From Oscillospiraceae bacterium (GTDB taxonomy: Bacteria > Bacillota > Clostridia > Oscillospirales > Oscillospiraceae): a stretch of 64,000 nt of DNA. The position numbers were made by a program, and so were the translations under genes. The notes beneath the pieces were generated by a model. The model worked only from the letters and a program-made list of their open reading frames with translations, did not search any database and had not been told where the DNA came from. Of this stretch, positions 45,599-53,806 are shown in pieces (position 1 is the first letter of the stretch; the number at the start of each line of letters is the position of its first letter). The DNA lies in assembly GCA_902779945.1 (NCBI GenBank), contig CACZDN010000002.1, positions 62,001 to 126,000 of the forward strand, written 5' to 3'.

Positions 45599-47587
45599 AT
45601 GGGAAAGCATCTCGCGCCGAAGCAAAAGCACGAGCTGAATTTCATAAAGAAAAAGCCTACCCGCGTCACCGGGCATCAGGCGGAAGCGCCTGTGCGTAAG
45701 GCGAAGAGAGAGCCTGTTGTCAAGGCGCACAGTGAGAGAAAGCCGCTCAGGCTTCCGGAGCTCGGCGGTCATCCCGCCGTGTTTGCCGTGCTGGCCGCCG
45801 TTTTGCTCATCGCTGTCCGTTTTCTCCCGCTGGAGGGCTGGATGGTCCCGGCGGCCTGCGCGGTCCCGGCCCTGCTCTGTCTGGTCGAACATGCCGGAAA
45901 CGCCTGGGAGGGCGTAAAAGCCGGCCGCCGCCTGAACGACGCGCTTTTGAGCTGCGTCGCCGCCGTTGCGCTCTTCGCGACCGGCCTGTATACGGAATCG
46001 GTGCTTTTGCTTCTGCTCACGAGTGCGGTCAATTTTGCGGTGAAGCGTCTCTCGGAACGGGCGGAAGCGGAGCAGGCCAGGATCTCAGAGATCATGCCAC
46101 AGTACGCCACGCTTCTGACCGAGGATGGTGCGGAGCGTGTGGACCCGGCCACGGTGAATCCCGGCGACATTATCCTGGTCAGGGCCGGGGAGCGCATCCC
46201 TCTCGACGGCGTGATCACCGAGGGCATCACCACGATCGACACGATGGCGGTCTCCGGCCAGCGCTCACCCTGGGCCGTAAATACAGGCTACAAGGTCTAC
46301 TCCGGCTGCCGGAACCTTACAAGCGATATTGAGATCCGCGTCTCCCGCCCGCTTGCGCAGTCCACGGGGAGGGGTGTCGTGCGCATCACGGAGGCGGCCT
46401 CCGATTTTCCTTCGGAGCAGGAGACGATGGCGGCGCGCTTTCAGAAGTATTTCACGCCCACCGTCACAGCGCTCGCCCTCCTTGTGGGGCTGGTGCTTCC
46501 GATTTTCAGAGGCGCCTGGATCGCATATATCCGGCGCGCCGCCGTTTTGCTCATCACGGCCCGCGCCGCGGGAGATGCCTTCGGCATCCCCCTCATCTAT
46601 CGCAGGGCGCTGGCCCTTGCGACAGCCATGGGCGTGTTTGTCAAGGGCAAGGACTGCCTGGAATCCATGGCCAGGGCGGAGACGGTCATGTTCGACAAGA
46701 CCGGCACCATTACCGAGGGCCGCTACGCCGTCACGGACGCCTTTCCCGTCCAGATGAGCGAGAAGCAGCTTCTGACCATTGCCGCCGCCGCGGAGAGCTT
46801 TTCACGACATCCGATCTCCGCTGCGATCCGGGAGGCTGCCGGCAGTCTGGACGAGCGCATGGTCAAGGCCGTCAAGATCAAAGAGGTCCCCGGCAGGGGG
46901 ATCAGCGCCTTTGTCGGCAAGCGTCAGGTCTATGTCGGCAACGCCGCGCTGCTTGAGGAGCACGGCATCCGCTGCAACATCCCCGCTCGCCCCGGGACAG
47001 CGATCCACGTCTCAGTGGACGAGCACTACTGCGGCTATCTCCTTGTCGCGGACAAGGTTCGGCGGCGCGCCTTTGACGCTTTGGAGACGCTGCGCATCAA
47101 CGGTGTCAAGAAGCTCGTGCTGCTGACCGGGGATGTGATCTCGGTCGCGCGGCCTGTCGCTTCGAGGCTGAATTTTGATATGCTGCGCGCAGAGCTCAAG
47201 CCGGAGGACAAGGCCAAGGCCGTGAGCTATCTGATGAAAAACAAGGGCCAGCGTTCCACCATCGCCTTTGTCGGCGAGGGCGAGAACAGCGGAAGGATCC
47301 TGACCGGGGCCGACGTCGGTATCGCCATGGGCTCTCTCGGCTCGGATCAGGCGCTTGTCAACGCGGACGTGCTGATCATGGACCGGGACATCTTCAAGGT
47401 CCCGAAGGTCTTTTCGATCTCCCGGACCGCCTTCCGCGTCTCAATGGAAAACTTTGCCGCCGGGGCCGGAACAGGCGTGCTGGCGGTGCTGCTCGGCGTC
47501 TTCGGCGTGCTTTCTCCACTGGCGGCGGAGATCCTGTGCTTTGTTCTCAGCAGTGTGCTTCTGGCGAATATTTTGCGTATCAAATAG
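45599..47587 (+). CDS. P-type ATPase relative with degenerate transport motifs
   Basis: A 662-residue membrane protein with the fold of a P1B ATPase: a basic N-terminal tail (~1-50), paired helices, actuator domain (~150-240), phosphorylation motif MFDKTGTITEG (Asp ~366), nucleotide-domain HP motif in SRHPISAAI (~402) and C-terminal helices. Three hallmark motifs are altered. The actuator TGE reads SGQ (~218). The metal-site CPC in the membrane helix is missing (LLITARAAGD, ~317). The hinge GDGxND reads GEGENS (~559-564). ATP binding and the phosphorylated Asp look intact, but a normal transport cycle seems doubtful. AAGGTG precedes the ATG. A HAD phosphatase gene follows 10 bases downstream. 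Confidence 0.82.
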   Translation: MGKHLAPKQKHELNFIKKKPTRVTGHQAEAPVRKAKREPVVKAHSERKPLRLPELGGHPAVFAVLAAVLLIAVRFLPLEGWMVPAACAVPALLCLVEHAGNAWEGVKAGRRLNDALLSCVAAVALFATGLYTESVLLLLLTSAVNFAVKRLSERAEAEQARISEIMPQYATLLTEDGAERVDPATVNPGDIILVRAGERIPLDGVITEGITTIDTMAVSGQRSPWAVNTGYKVYSGCRNLTSDIEIRVSRPLAQSTGRGVVRITEAASDFPSEQETMAARFQKYFTPTVTALALLVGLVLPIFRGAWIAYIRRAAVLLITARAAGDAFGIPLIYRRALALATAMGVFVKGKDCLESMARAETVMFDKTGTITEGRYAVTDAFPVQMSEKQLLTIAAAAESFSRHPISAAIREAAGSLDERMVKAVKIKEVPGRGISAFVGKRQVYVGNAALLEEHGIRCNIPARPGTAIHVSVDEHYCGYLLVADKVRRRAFDALETLRINGVKKLVLLTGDVISVARPVASRLNFDMLRAELKPEDKAKAVSYLMKNKGQRSTIAFVGEGENSGRILTGADVGIAMGSLGSDQALVNADVLIMDRDIFKVPKVFSISRTAFRVSMENFAAGAGTGVLAVLLGVFGVLSPLAAEILCFVLSSVLLANILRIK

Positions 47588-47597
47588 GGCGGGACTC

Positions 47598-48161
47598 ATG
47601 AACACCTACGATTTTGACAAGACCATCTTCTACCCGGACAGCTCGTATTGCTTCGTGCGTTTTTGCCTGCGCCGCCACCCGGCGGCGGTCCTGCCGACGC
47701 TGCCAAGGAGTCTGTACATGGCTCTGCGCTACCGGAGGGGGAAGGAAAGCGCGAAAGCTCTGAAGCAGCAGGTTTTCTCCTTCCTCCCCAGAATCGCAGA
47801 CATTGACAGAACGGTGTGCGCCTTCTGGGAAAAGCACGAAAAGCGGATCGGCACATGGTATCTTCTGCAAAAGCAGAGCACAGACCTGATCCTCTCCGCC
47901 TCGCCGCGCTTTTTGCTGGAGCCGATCTGCGAAAGACTTCAGGTCAATCTGATCGCGACGGAGATGGACAAGCTGACCGGGCTGATCAGCGGCGCAAACT
48001 GTCATGACACCGAGAAGGTCCGCCGCTTCTACGAGCTGGACGCCGATGCGCACACGGAGGCTTTCTATTCGGATTCCCTTACCGACAGCCCCATGGCTGA
48101 AATCGCCGACAGGGCGTTTCTTGTAAAAAAGCATAGGCTCTTTCCCTGGCCGGGGAAATGA
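47598..48161 (+). CDS. HAD superfamily (subfamily IB-like) phosphatase
   Basis: 187 residues starting MNTYDFDKTIFYPDSS, whose DFDKT supplies the nucleophile and acid/base aspartates of HAD hydrolases. A helical cap region (~25-95) and a second motif SASPRFLL (~95-102, Ser of motif II) follow; a Lys/Asp-rich end (KLTGLISG...SDSLTDSPM, ~120-165) fits motifs III-IV. Similar enzymes include phosphoserine-phosphatase-like proteins; the substrate is unknown. The start at 47598 is fixed by this motif. It is probably cotranscribed with the ATPase-like gene and ends at a strong terminator. Confidence 0.82.
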   Translation: MNTYDFDKTIFYPDSSYCFVRFCLRRHPAAVLPTLPRSLYMALRYRRGKESAKALKQQVFSFLPRIADIDRTVCAFWEKHEKRIGTWYLLQKQSTDLILSASPRFLLEPICERLQVNLIATEMDKLTGLISGANCHDTEKVRRFYELDADAHTEAFYSDSLTDSPMAEIADRAFLVKKHRLFPWPGK

Positions 48162-48165
48162 CGAC

Positions 48166-48198
48166 AGTCCCGTGCGTAGCGCGGGGCTCTTTTTTTTT
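48166..48198 (+). terminator. Rho-independent terminator before spoIIIAA
   Basis: AGTCCCGTG paired with CGCGGGGCT (G-U pairs included), then nine T residues. It separates the HAD gene from the sporulation operon. Confidence 0.85.
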
Positions 48199-48227
48199 GC
48201 ATAGAACGGCTCCGGGCGGCATAGAGT
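48199..48227 (+). promoter_or_regulatory. Candidate sigma-E promoter of the spoIIIA operon
   Basis: GCATAGA, 14 bases, CATAGAGT: the -10 differs from the sigma-E pattern CATACAnT at one position and the spacing is ideal. The spoIIIA operon is under sigma-E in Bacillus. It begins inside the upstream terminator's T-run and points to the GTG start at 48247. Confidence 0.6.
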
Positions 48228-48246
48228 TTCCGTGGGGAGTGATGCT

Positions 48247-49104
48247 GTGGACACTTGGGATACCGCCCGGTCTCTGCTGCCGGGGCCTTTCTCGGGCGCG
48301 TTGGCGCGATATCCGGGGGCGGAGGAGATCCGCCTTCGCTTGGGCAGAGCGCCCGGCGTGGTCGTCGGCGGGAGAGAATTGCGGCTGTGTGAGGAGCGGG
48401 TGACACAGGATACGCTGCTGCACGTGCTTGAAAAAGCGACGGGGGCATCCCTCCACGCGGCGGCCCCGGCTCTGCGCGGCGGCTACGTCAGCTACCGGGG
48501 GCTGCGCATCGGCGTGTGCGGTGAGGCGGTGTATAACGGCGATAAGCTGAACGGTCTGCGCTCTTTCGGATCGCTTGCGATCCGCATCGCGCATGCGGAG
48601 CTCAGCGAGTGCGGCCCGCTGATCGAAAGTCTCCTCCGCCCCCAGCCGCAGAGCGTGCTGATCGCCGCGCCGCCTGGTGTCGGGAAGACGAGCTTTTTGC
48701 GCGAGCTGATCCGCCGCGCCGCATCCCTGCCGCTGCGCGTTGCGGTGATCGACGAGCGAAACGAGCTCTCTGCCAGTGTCTCGGGAAATCCGCAGTTTGA
48801 TCTGGGGCAGGGAAGTGATGTGATGGTCGGCGTGCCGAAGGCGCGCGCCGCCATGATGCTGCTGCGCGGCATGAACCCGCAGATCGTCGCGATGGACGAG
48901 ATCACCGGCGAGGACGAGCTCAGCGCGGTCGAACAGCTCGCGGGCTGCGGCGTACAGATCTACGCCACGGCGCACGGGAAGAACGCGGAGGATATGAGAA
49001 AGCGGACGTTGTATCGCGAGCTTTTCGCGCGCCAGATCTTCGGAGAGCTTGTCACGATCCGCTGTGTGGGAGAGAAGAGAGTGTATGAGAGGGAAGCGCT
49101 GTGA
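48247..49104 (+). CDS. spoIIIAA: Stage III sporulation protein AA (secretion ATPase-like)
   Basis: A 285-residue AAA/secretion-type ATPase thought to power the mother cell-forespore feeding channel. Walker A IAAPPGVGKTS lies at ~139-149, Walker B-like IVAMDEITGEDE at ~219-230 and GCGVQIYATAHG at ~239-250. I chose GTG at 48247, seven bases after GGGGAG and downstream of the sigma-E-like promoter; an earlier GTG (48232) would lie before the predicted transcript start. spoIIIAB overlaps the stop. Confidence 0.94.
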   Translation: MDTWDTARSLLPGPFSGALARYPGAEEIRLRLGRAPGVVVGGRELRLCEERVTQDTLLHVLEKATGASLHAAAPALRGGYVSYRGLRIGVCGEAVYNGDKLNGLRSFGSLAIRIAHAELSECGPLIESLLRPQPQSVLIAAPPGVGKTSFLRELIRRAASLPLRVAVIDERNELSASVSGNPQFDLGQGSDVMVGVPKARAAMMLLRGMNPQIVAMDEITGEDELSAVEQLAGCGVQIYATAHGKNAEDMRKRTLYRELFARQIFGELVTIRCVGEKRVYEREAL

Positions 49105-49616
49105 TGAGGAAATGGGCAGGATTCCTGCTGCTCCAGCTTGCGGCGCTCCTGTACGCGTCCCAGCTTGTCCAGGGCAGAGGCAGGCGGACGGAAGCCCTGC
49201 TGAGCTTCTGCGACATGCTTGCGCAGCTGCGCGGGATCCTGGAGGCCGAGGCCCCGCCTATGCCGGAGCTGCTGCAAACGCTCTCCCGGCGCTGCGGCGG
49301 AGAGGCGGCAGCGTTTGTGAACGCCCTCAGCGCCTCAATGGACGGGCTTGGCTCTCTGCGTTTTCAGGAGCTCTGGCAAGACGCGCTGCGCCGAAGCCGC
49401 ATCTGCGAGGACGCTGTCGCCCTGCGGGAGCTGGACGCTCTTGGCGAGGTCCTCGGACGCTACGCCCTTCCGGCGCAGCTCGATGCGGTAAGCGCCTGTC
49501 TGGAAACCCTGCGTCGAAAGGCGGAGCACACCCGGCGGGAGCAGCCGGTCATCAACAGACTGACCTGGGGCCTCGCGTTCTCGTGCTCGCTGCTGTGCGG
49601 GATACTGTTGCTTTAG
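49104..49616 (+). CDS. spoIIIAB: Stage III sporulation protein AB
   Basis: A 170-residue protein with an N-terminal membrane segment (~5-20), a helical middle (~25-145) and a C-terminal membrane segment (~152-170), like SpoIIIAB, which resembles type II secretion GspF cytoplasmic domains. ATG at 49104 shares a base with the spoIIIAA stop; GTG at 49101 is an alternative. Its stop codon TAG is part of the TTAG direct repeat of the mobile element inserted immediately downstream. Confidence 0.9.
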   Translation: MRKWAGFLLLQLAALLYASQLVQGRGRRTEALLSFCDMLAQLRGILEAEAPPMPELLQTLSRRCGGEAAAFVNALSASMDGLGSLRFQELWQDALRRSRICEDAVALRELDALGEVLGRYALPAQLDAVSACLETLRRKAEHTRREQPVINRLTWGLAFSCSLLCGILLL

Positions 49617-49778
49617 GGCAACACCGCATAATTTGGCGAGAGCGAATCCTGAGAAAAATTGAGTTCTTATGAAGGCAATTTTTCGCAGGAATACTTTGTG
49701 TATTGCAGGAGAAAGTGACAAAACCAGGGCGCATTTTTCCGGGAGGCGCCGATGGCGGATTCTGCGGTATTGTCTTAG
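49613..49778 (-). repeat. MITE-like repeat, copy 4, inside the spoIIIA operon (TTAG direct repeats)
   Basis: Element body 49617-49774 (158 bp), opposite in orientation to copy 1. It begins GGCAACACCGCATAATTTGG and ends TCTGCGGTATTGTC. TTAG flanks both ends (49613-49616, 49775-49778). The left TTAG holds the spoIIIAB stop; the right TTAG forms part of the ribosome-binding site TTAGGAG of spoIIIAC. Confidence 0.9.
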
Positions 49779-49786
49779 GAGTCGTG

Positions 49787-49981
49787 ATGGACGTCGATTT
49801 GATTTTTAAGATCGCAGCGGTCGGGATTCTTGTCGCCGTGCTGAACATACTGCTCCAGCGCTCAGGCAGAGAAGAGCAGGCGCTGATGACGACGATCGCG
49901 GCGCTTGTCGTGGTGCTGATGGTCGTCGTGCAGAAGATCAGCGAGCTTTTCCACATGATCAAGGCGCTTTTCGGGCTGTAG
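49787..49981 (+). CDS. spoIIIAC: Stage III sporulation protein AC
   Basis: A 64-residue membrane protein with two hydrophobic segments (~6-22, ~36-49) typical of SpoIIIAC. It begins MDVDLIFKIAAVGILVAVLN. The ATG at 49787 has AGGAG 7 bases upstream; in-frame codons further upstream lie inside the mobile repeat and are unlikely to be used. spoIIIAD starts one base after the stop. Confidence 0.92.
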   Translation: MDVDLIFKIAAVGILVAVLNILLQRSGREEQALMTTIAALVVVLMVVVQKISELFHMIKALFGL

Positions 49982-49982
49982 C

Positions 49983-50369
49983 ATGGAGATGATCATGAAA
50001 TGCGCGGCGCTGGCTGTTTTCGGCGCAATCAGCGTGCTGCTCGTCAGGCGCTCGAGTCCGGAATTCGCGTTCGTTCTCAGCGCGCTTACCGCGGTGGTGC
50101 TGCTGCTCTCCGGCGTCGCGCTACTGGACGAGGTTGTGCGCTCCTTCAAGAAGCTGACGACGCTCCTGGGGGCAGGCAACATCGAGCTCAGCCCCATCCT
50201 CAAATGCCTCGGGATCGCGGCGGTGTGCAGGCTCAGCGCCGACCTGTGCAGGGACGCCTCACAGTCCGCGGTAGCCTCTGCGGTGGAGACCATGGGGAGC
50301 GTCTGCGCAGCCGCGGTCGCCGCACCTATGATTCTCGGCCTTCTGACAACGATAGGCGGGTTACTGTGA
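49983..50369 (+). CDS. spoIIIAD: Stage III sporulation protein AD
   Basis: 128 residues with several membrane segments (~5-20, ~27-48, ~95-128) and the family sequence RRSSPEFAFVLSALTAVVLL (~22-41). It is a membrane component of the SpoIIIA-SpoIIQ complex. The stop overlaps the GTG start of spoIIIAE. Confidence 0.93.
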   Translation: MEMIMKCAALAVFGAISVLLVRRSSPEFAFVLSALTAVVLLLSGVALLDEVVRSFKKLTTLLGAGNIELSPILKCLGIAAVCRLSADLCRDASQSAVASAVETMGSVCAAAVAAPMILGLLTTIGGLL

Positions 50370-51460
50370 GACAGGCAATCATTGTCCTTCTGATCCTCCC
50401 GTTTTTCTTCTGCAGAGCCTATGCCGAGGAACTGCCCCGACAGGCCCTGAACGCCTTCGATGCCGGGAGGATGAAAAGCGGGCTGAACGAGGAGGAGCTC
50501 GAAATCAGCGGTGCGCTCGACTCCGACAGCTATGACGCAGGCTCGGCGCTGTCGCGGCTCTGGCATGTCCTCTTTGAAATGCTGCGGGCAAATCTCAGGA
50601 AGGAGCTTGGCTTCGCGCTCAGGCTTCTGACCCTGATTTTTCTATGCGGAAGCGCCCGCGCCGCCTGTCCTGTCGACAAAATCGGAGGCCTGATCGAGAT
50701 TTGCGCTGTCTGCGCGGCCGCGGCTCTTCTTGTTGGGAATGTGCACAGCCTGACCAGCCAGACAACGAACGCGCTCTACCGCCTGTCAGACTATTCCCGG
50801 GCGGCGCTCCCTGTCGTGTATACCGCGGCGGCGGCAAGCGGCGCCGTCAACTCCGCTGCGGCGCGCTACGCGGCCTCAGTCCTCGCGTTTGACGTGATCA
50901 TGGGTCTGTCGCAAAGGGCTGTGATCCCGCTGATCTACCTGTCGCTGAGCCTGTCGCTCACAAACGCCGTGTTCCCGAACCCCATCCTCGCTGCGGTGGA
51001 GCATTTCGCAAAATGGATGGCAAAGACGGCGATGACAGCCGCCTCCCTCGCGTTTACCGCCTATCTGGGAATGAGTGCCGTCATCACCGGCAGCGTCGAT
51101 GCGGCGGCGATCAAGACGGCGCGGAGCGTTATCTCTGGCGCGCTGCCGGTGGTGGGGGGCATGATCTCGGACGCCTCGTCCGCCGTGCTCTCCGCCGCCG
51201 GCGTGGTACGGAGCTGCACCGGCGCGTTCGGCCTTGTCTCGGTCTGCGCGATCTGTGCAGGGCCCTTTGCACTTTTGAGCGTGAAGAGCCTTGTGCTGAA
51301 GGCCGTCGCGGATGCGGCGGAGTCGGTACAGATTCCCCGGCTGCAAAAGCTTTTCTCCGGCGTTGGAAACGCGGCCGCCATGCTGCTGGGCCTGCTCGGC
51401 AGCTGCGCAGTCATGCTCTTTCTCTCCTTCGCCGTGGGGATGAAGGCGGTGACAGCCTGA
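50366..51460 (+). CDS. spoIIIAE: Stage III sporulation protein AE
   Basis: The largest membrane protein of the operon: 364 residues, an N-terminal signal-like segment (~2-20) and about seven further membrane helices (~85-360). The region QTTNALYRLSDYSRAALPV (~131-149) is typical. The GTG at 50366 overlaps the spoIIIAD stop (GTGA); an upstream in-frame extension is a shadow of spoIIIAD. The stop overlaps spoIIIAF. Confidence 0.93.
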   Translation: MRQAIIVLLILPFFFCRAYAEELPRQALNAFDAGRMKSGLNEEELEISGALDSDSYDAGSALSRLWHVLFEMLRANLRKELGFALRLLTLIFLCGSARAACPVDKIGGLIEICAVCAAAALLVGNVHSLTSQTTNALYRLSDYSRAALPVVYTAAAASGAVNSAAARYAASVLAFDVIMGLSQRAVIPLIYLSLSLSLTNAVFPNPILAAVEHFAKWMAKTAMTAASLAFTAYLGMSAVITGSVDAAAIKTARSVISGALPVVGGMISDASSAVLSAAGVVRSCTGAFGLVSVCAICAGPFALLSVKSLVLKAVADAAESVQIPRLQKLFSGVGNAAAMLLGLLGSCAVMLFLSFAVGMKAVTA

Positions 51461-51939
51461 TGTCGGAAGCTGCGCGCACGCTGATCTCCCTGGCCTTCTT
51501 CTGCGGCGCGGCTCTGTATTTCTGTCCCGAGGGGGGCGCGCGGCGCATCCTGGCGCTGCTGTGCACAGCGGTCCTGGCCTCTGCCGCGCTCTCGCCGCTG
51601 CGTGATTTCGACTATGCGTCGCTCAGCCTGACGGAGGCCAGGCTCGGCAGTGCGGAAGCCGACATTCTGCAAAACAGCCGGGAGAGCGGAGACAGGCTGC
51701 GTCTGCTCCTCTTCGAGGACAACTGTGCGCGCTATCTGGAGACGAAGGCGCAGGCCCTGCATCTGGAACTTTTGAGCGCCAGGATCGAGGTGACGCAGAC
51801 AGAGACCGGAGAGCTCCTGCCCTGGTCCGCCGCGATCCGCGCGGCGGGGTCGGAGGAGAACGCCGAAAAGCTCAGCCGGGTCTTGCAGGATGAGCTCGGA
51901 ATCCCGTTGGAAAGGCAGGCATGGACGCTGAATGAATAG
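51460..51939 (+). CDS. spoIIIAF: Stage III sporulation protein AF
   Basis: 159 residues: two N-terminal membrane segments (~7-22, ~28-46) followed by a soluble ring-building-motif-like domain (~85-155), the layout of SpoIIIAF. It begins MSEAARTLISLAFF. The ATG overlaps the spoIIIAE stop and its end overlaps spoIIIAG by 8 bases. Confidence 0.9.
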   Translation: MSEAARTLISLAFFCGAALYFCPEGGARRILALLCTAVLASAALSPLRDFDYASLSLTEARLGSAEADILQNSRESGDRLRLLLFEDNCARYLETKAQALHLELLSARIEVTQTETGELLPWSAAIRAAGSEENAEKLSRVLQDELGIPLERQAWTLNE

Positions 51940-52258
51940 CGAGCGCATCGACGTGCGGGCCATTGTGATCAAATGGAAGTATCCGCTTCTCGTCCTGCTG
52001 GCCGGGGTCCTGCTCATGCTGCTCCCAAACGCCGACAAGCCGGAGCCTGCCGCCCCTGACGCGCAGGAAGCGCTGGCCGCGGTCCTGTCAAAAACTCAGG
52101 GTGTCGGCGAGGCGCGGGTGCTGATTTCGGACAGCGGCGTCGTGGTCGCATGTACGGGGGCCGCGAACGCGGAGGTGCGGCTTGACATTTTGCGCGCGGT
52201 CCGCTCATATACTGGCTTTGGCTCTGATAAAATCACCATACTGAAAATGCGAAAATGA
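51932..52258 (+). CDS. spoIIIAG: Stage III sporulation protein AG, short form
   Basis: 108 residues with one membrane segment (~17-32, YPLLVLLAGVLLMLLP) and a short forespore-facing domain with GVGEARVLISDSGVVV (~57-72). SpoIIIAG forms a large ring in the intermembrane space in Bacillus, where it is about twice as long; the inserted beta region that builds the tall channel seems absent here. Start and stop overlap the neighbouring genes. Confidence 0.88.
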   Translation: MNSERIDVRAIVIKWKYPLLVLLAGVLLMLLPNADKPEPAAPDAQEALAAVLSKTQGVGEARVLISDSGVVVACTGAANAEVRLDILRAVRSYTGFGSDKITILKMRK

Positions 52259-52281
52259 GCAAGGAAGGAGTTTGTTGCAGC

Positions 52282-52821
52282 ATGAAGAATCGGAAAAGGA
52301 ACCTTACGATGCTGGCTGTGATGATGTTCGTGTGCGCCGCCGTCGCGCTGAACTGGAGCTACAACAGCCGATGGGGAAAGCCGGACGCCGAGATGGTCTA
52401 CGCGGAGGATGAGGCCATGATGGCCGCACAGATGGATTTTGAAAAGACGCTGATGACCTCCGGCACGGAGTACTTTGCCGAGGCACGCCTGACCCGCCAG
52501 GTCTCCCGCGACGAGGCGCTTGAGCTCCTTCAGACCGCCGCGGCGTCGGAGTCCGCCTCGCAGGAGACCATCGACGGGGCCATGAGTGCGATCGCCAACA
52601 TGGCGGCCTGCTCCATGCAGGAGGCGCAGATTGAAAACCTGCTGCTGGCCAAGAATTTTGAGGACTGCGTGGTGTATATCGGCTCCGACAAGGTGACCGT
52701 GGCCGTCCCCGCGCCCATGGAAGGGCTCAGTGAGGAGGCCGTTGCGAGGATCACGGATGTGATCTGTACGGAAACCAGCTACGGCCCGACGCAGCTGAGC
52801 ATTATTGAGGTCAAAGCATAA
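52282..52821 (+). CDS. spoIIIAH: Stage III sporulation protein AH
   Basis: 179 residues with one membrane segment (~9-26) and an extracytoplasmic domain (~85-179) similar to the YscJ/FliF ring-building fold; it pairs with SpoIIQ across the engulfing membranes. The AKNFEDCVVYIGSDKVTVAV segment (~122-141) is typical. I chose ATG 52282 after AAGGAG; ATG 52255, overlapping spoIIIAG, is possible. It is the last gene of the operon, ended by the 52855 terminator. Confidence 0.93.
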   Translation: MKNRKRNLTMLAVMMFVCAAVALNWSYNSRWGKPDAEMVYAEDEAMMAAQMDFEKTLMTSGTEYFAEARLTRQVSRDEALELLQTAAASESASQETIDGAMSAIANMAACSMQEAQIENLLLAKNFEDCVVYIGSDKVTVAVPAPMEGLSEEAVARITDVICTETSYGPTQLSIIEVKA

Positions 52822-52854
52822 TTTTTTGGGAGCTTCTCATCCGGAACCGTAAAA

Positions 52855-52890
52855 CAGGCGCGCCTTCGGGCTGCGCCTGAATATTTTTTT
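52855..52890 (+). terminator. Rho-independent terminator of the spoIIIA operon
   Basis: CAGGCGC paired with GCGCCTG, an inner GCC-TTC-GGC tip, then AATATTTTTTT. Confidence 0.85.
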
Positions 52891-52974
52891 ATTTTAAACG
52901 AATTTGTTTGAAAAGCGCTTCCTTTTTTCAAGATGTTGTGGTAAAATTACATGATACTATTTGGGAGGTTCAAA

Positions 52975-53337
52975 ATGGGTGAGACTTATATAAGCTGCCA
53001 GACCGAAAAGGGCAGCATCAATATTTCCGAAGAAGTAATCACCGGCGTCGTCAAATCCGCCGTCAGTGAGGTGGAGGGCGTCGCGGGCCTCTCCTATACC
53101 GCCGGAGCAGAGCTTGCGGAGCTCATGGGCTTCAAGACGGTCACCAAGGGCGTGAAGGTGCAGTTTATCGACGAGAAGATCATCGTCGACGTGATCATCA
53201 ACGTCATGTACGGGTGCAACATTGTCAAGGTCGCACATGAGGTGCAGGAGAAGGTCATGTCACTTGTCCAGGCCTCGACCGGGATCGAACAGGCCGAAGT
53301 CAACGTGCACGTGTCCGGCATCTCCTTTGACAAATAA
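52975..53337 (+). CDS. Asp23/Gls24 family envelope stress protein
   Basis: A 120-residue protein with the DUF322 pattern: INISEEVITGVVKSAVSEVE (~14-33) and VDVIINVMYGCNIVKVAHEV (~70-89). The equivalent gene beside nusB in Bacillus is yqhY, implicated in envelope or fatty-acid homeostasis. The ATG at 52975 has GGGAGG upstream; an earlier ATG (52951) lies before that site. It starts the nusB-xseA block after the terminator. Confidence 0.92.
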   Translation: MGETYISCQTEKGSINISEEVITGVVKSAVSEVEGVAGLSYTAGAELAELMGFKTVTKGVKVQFIDEKIIVDVIINVMYGCNIVKVAHEVQEKVMSLVQASTGIEQAEVNVHVSGISFDK

Positions 53338-53354
53338 AACCGGAGGGATCGACT

Positions 53355-53804
53355 ATGACCAGGACCATGGCGAGAGAGATCGCCATTCAGCTCGGCTTTG
53401 CCGCCGCCGCGACGGGCGAAGCGCCCGCCGCCGTTCTGGAACGCTTCTTCGAGCAGGAACACTATGACACTCTCGCACAGGAGGACGAGCTCTATGAGCA
53501 GCGCCCCAGCAAGAGCCAGATGGATTATATTGCGCGTCTCGTCACGCTCATCGACGAGCACCGGGATGAGATCGACGCGCAGATCCGCCGGTATTCAAAG
53601 GGCTGGAGGCTCGAGCGCATCTCCAAAACAGCTCTTGCCGTCCTGCGCTGCGCGCTTTGCGAGATCATGTATATGGACGAGGTCCCCAACGCCGCCGCGA
53701 TCAACGAGGCGGTCGAGCTCGCCAAGGGCTATGACGAGCCGGACACCGTTGCCTTCGTGAACGGCGTTCTGGGCGGATACATGCGCGGCGTGTCGGAGAG
53801 CTGA
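53355..53804 (+). CDS. nusB: Transcription antitermination factor NusB
   Basis: 149-residue all-helical RNA-binding factor needed for rRNA transcription antitermination. It begins MTRTMAREIAIQLGFA and has the C-terminal DEVPNAAAINEAVELAKGY (~106-124) and FVNGVLGGYMR (~134-144) typical of NusB. GGAGG lies upstream. xseA starts 2 bases after its stop. Confidence 0.95.
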   Translation: MTRTMAREIAIQLGFAAAATGEAPAAVLERFFEQEHYDTLAQEDELYEQRPSKSQMDYIARLVTLIDEHRDEIDAQIRRYSKGWRLERISKTALAVLRCALCEIMYMDEVPNAAAINEAVELAKGYDEPDTVAFVNGVLGGYMRGVSES

Positions 53805-53806
53805 CC

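Noticed and set aside
49703-49786. A 28-residue N-terminal extension of SpoIIIAC
   Set aside because: It lies inside the mobile repeat; SpoIIIAC is normally about 65 residues and a ribosome-binding site precedes 49787.
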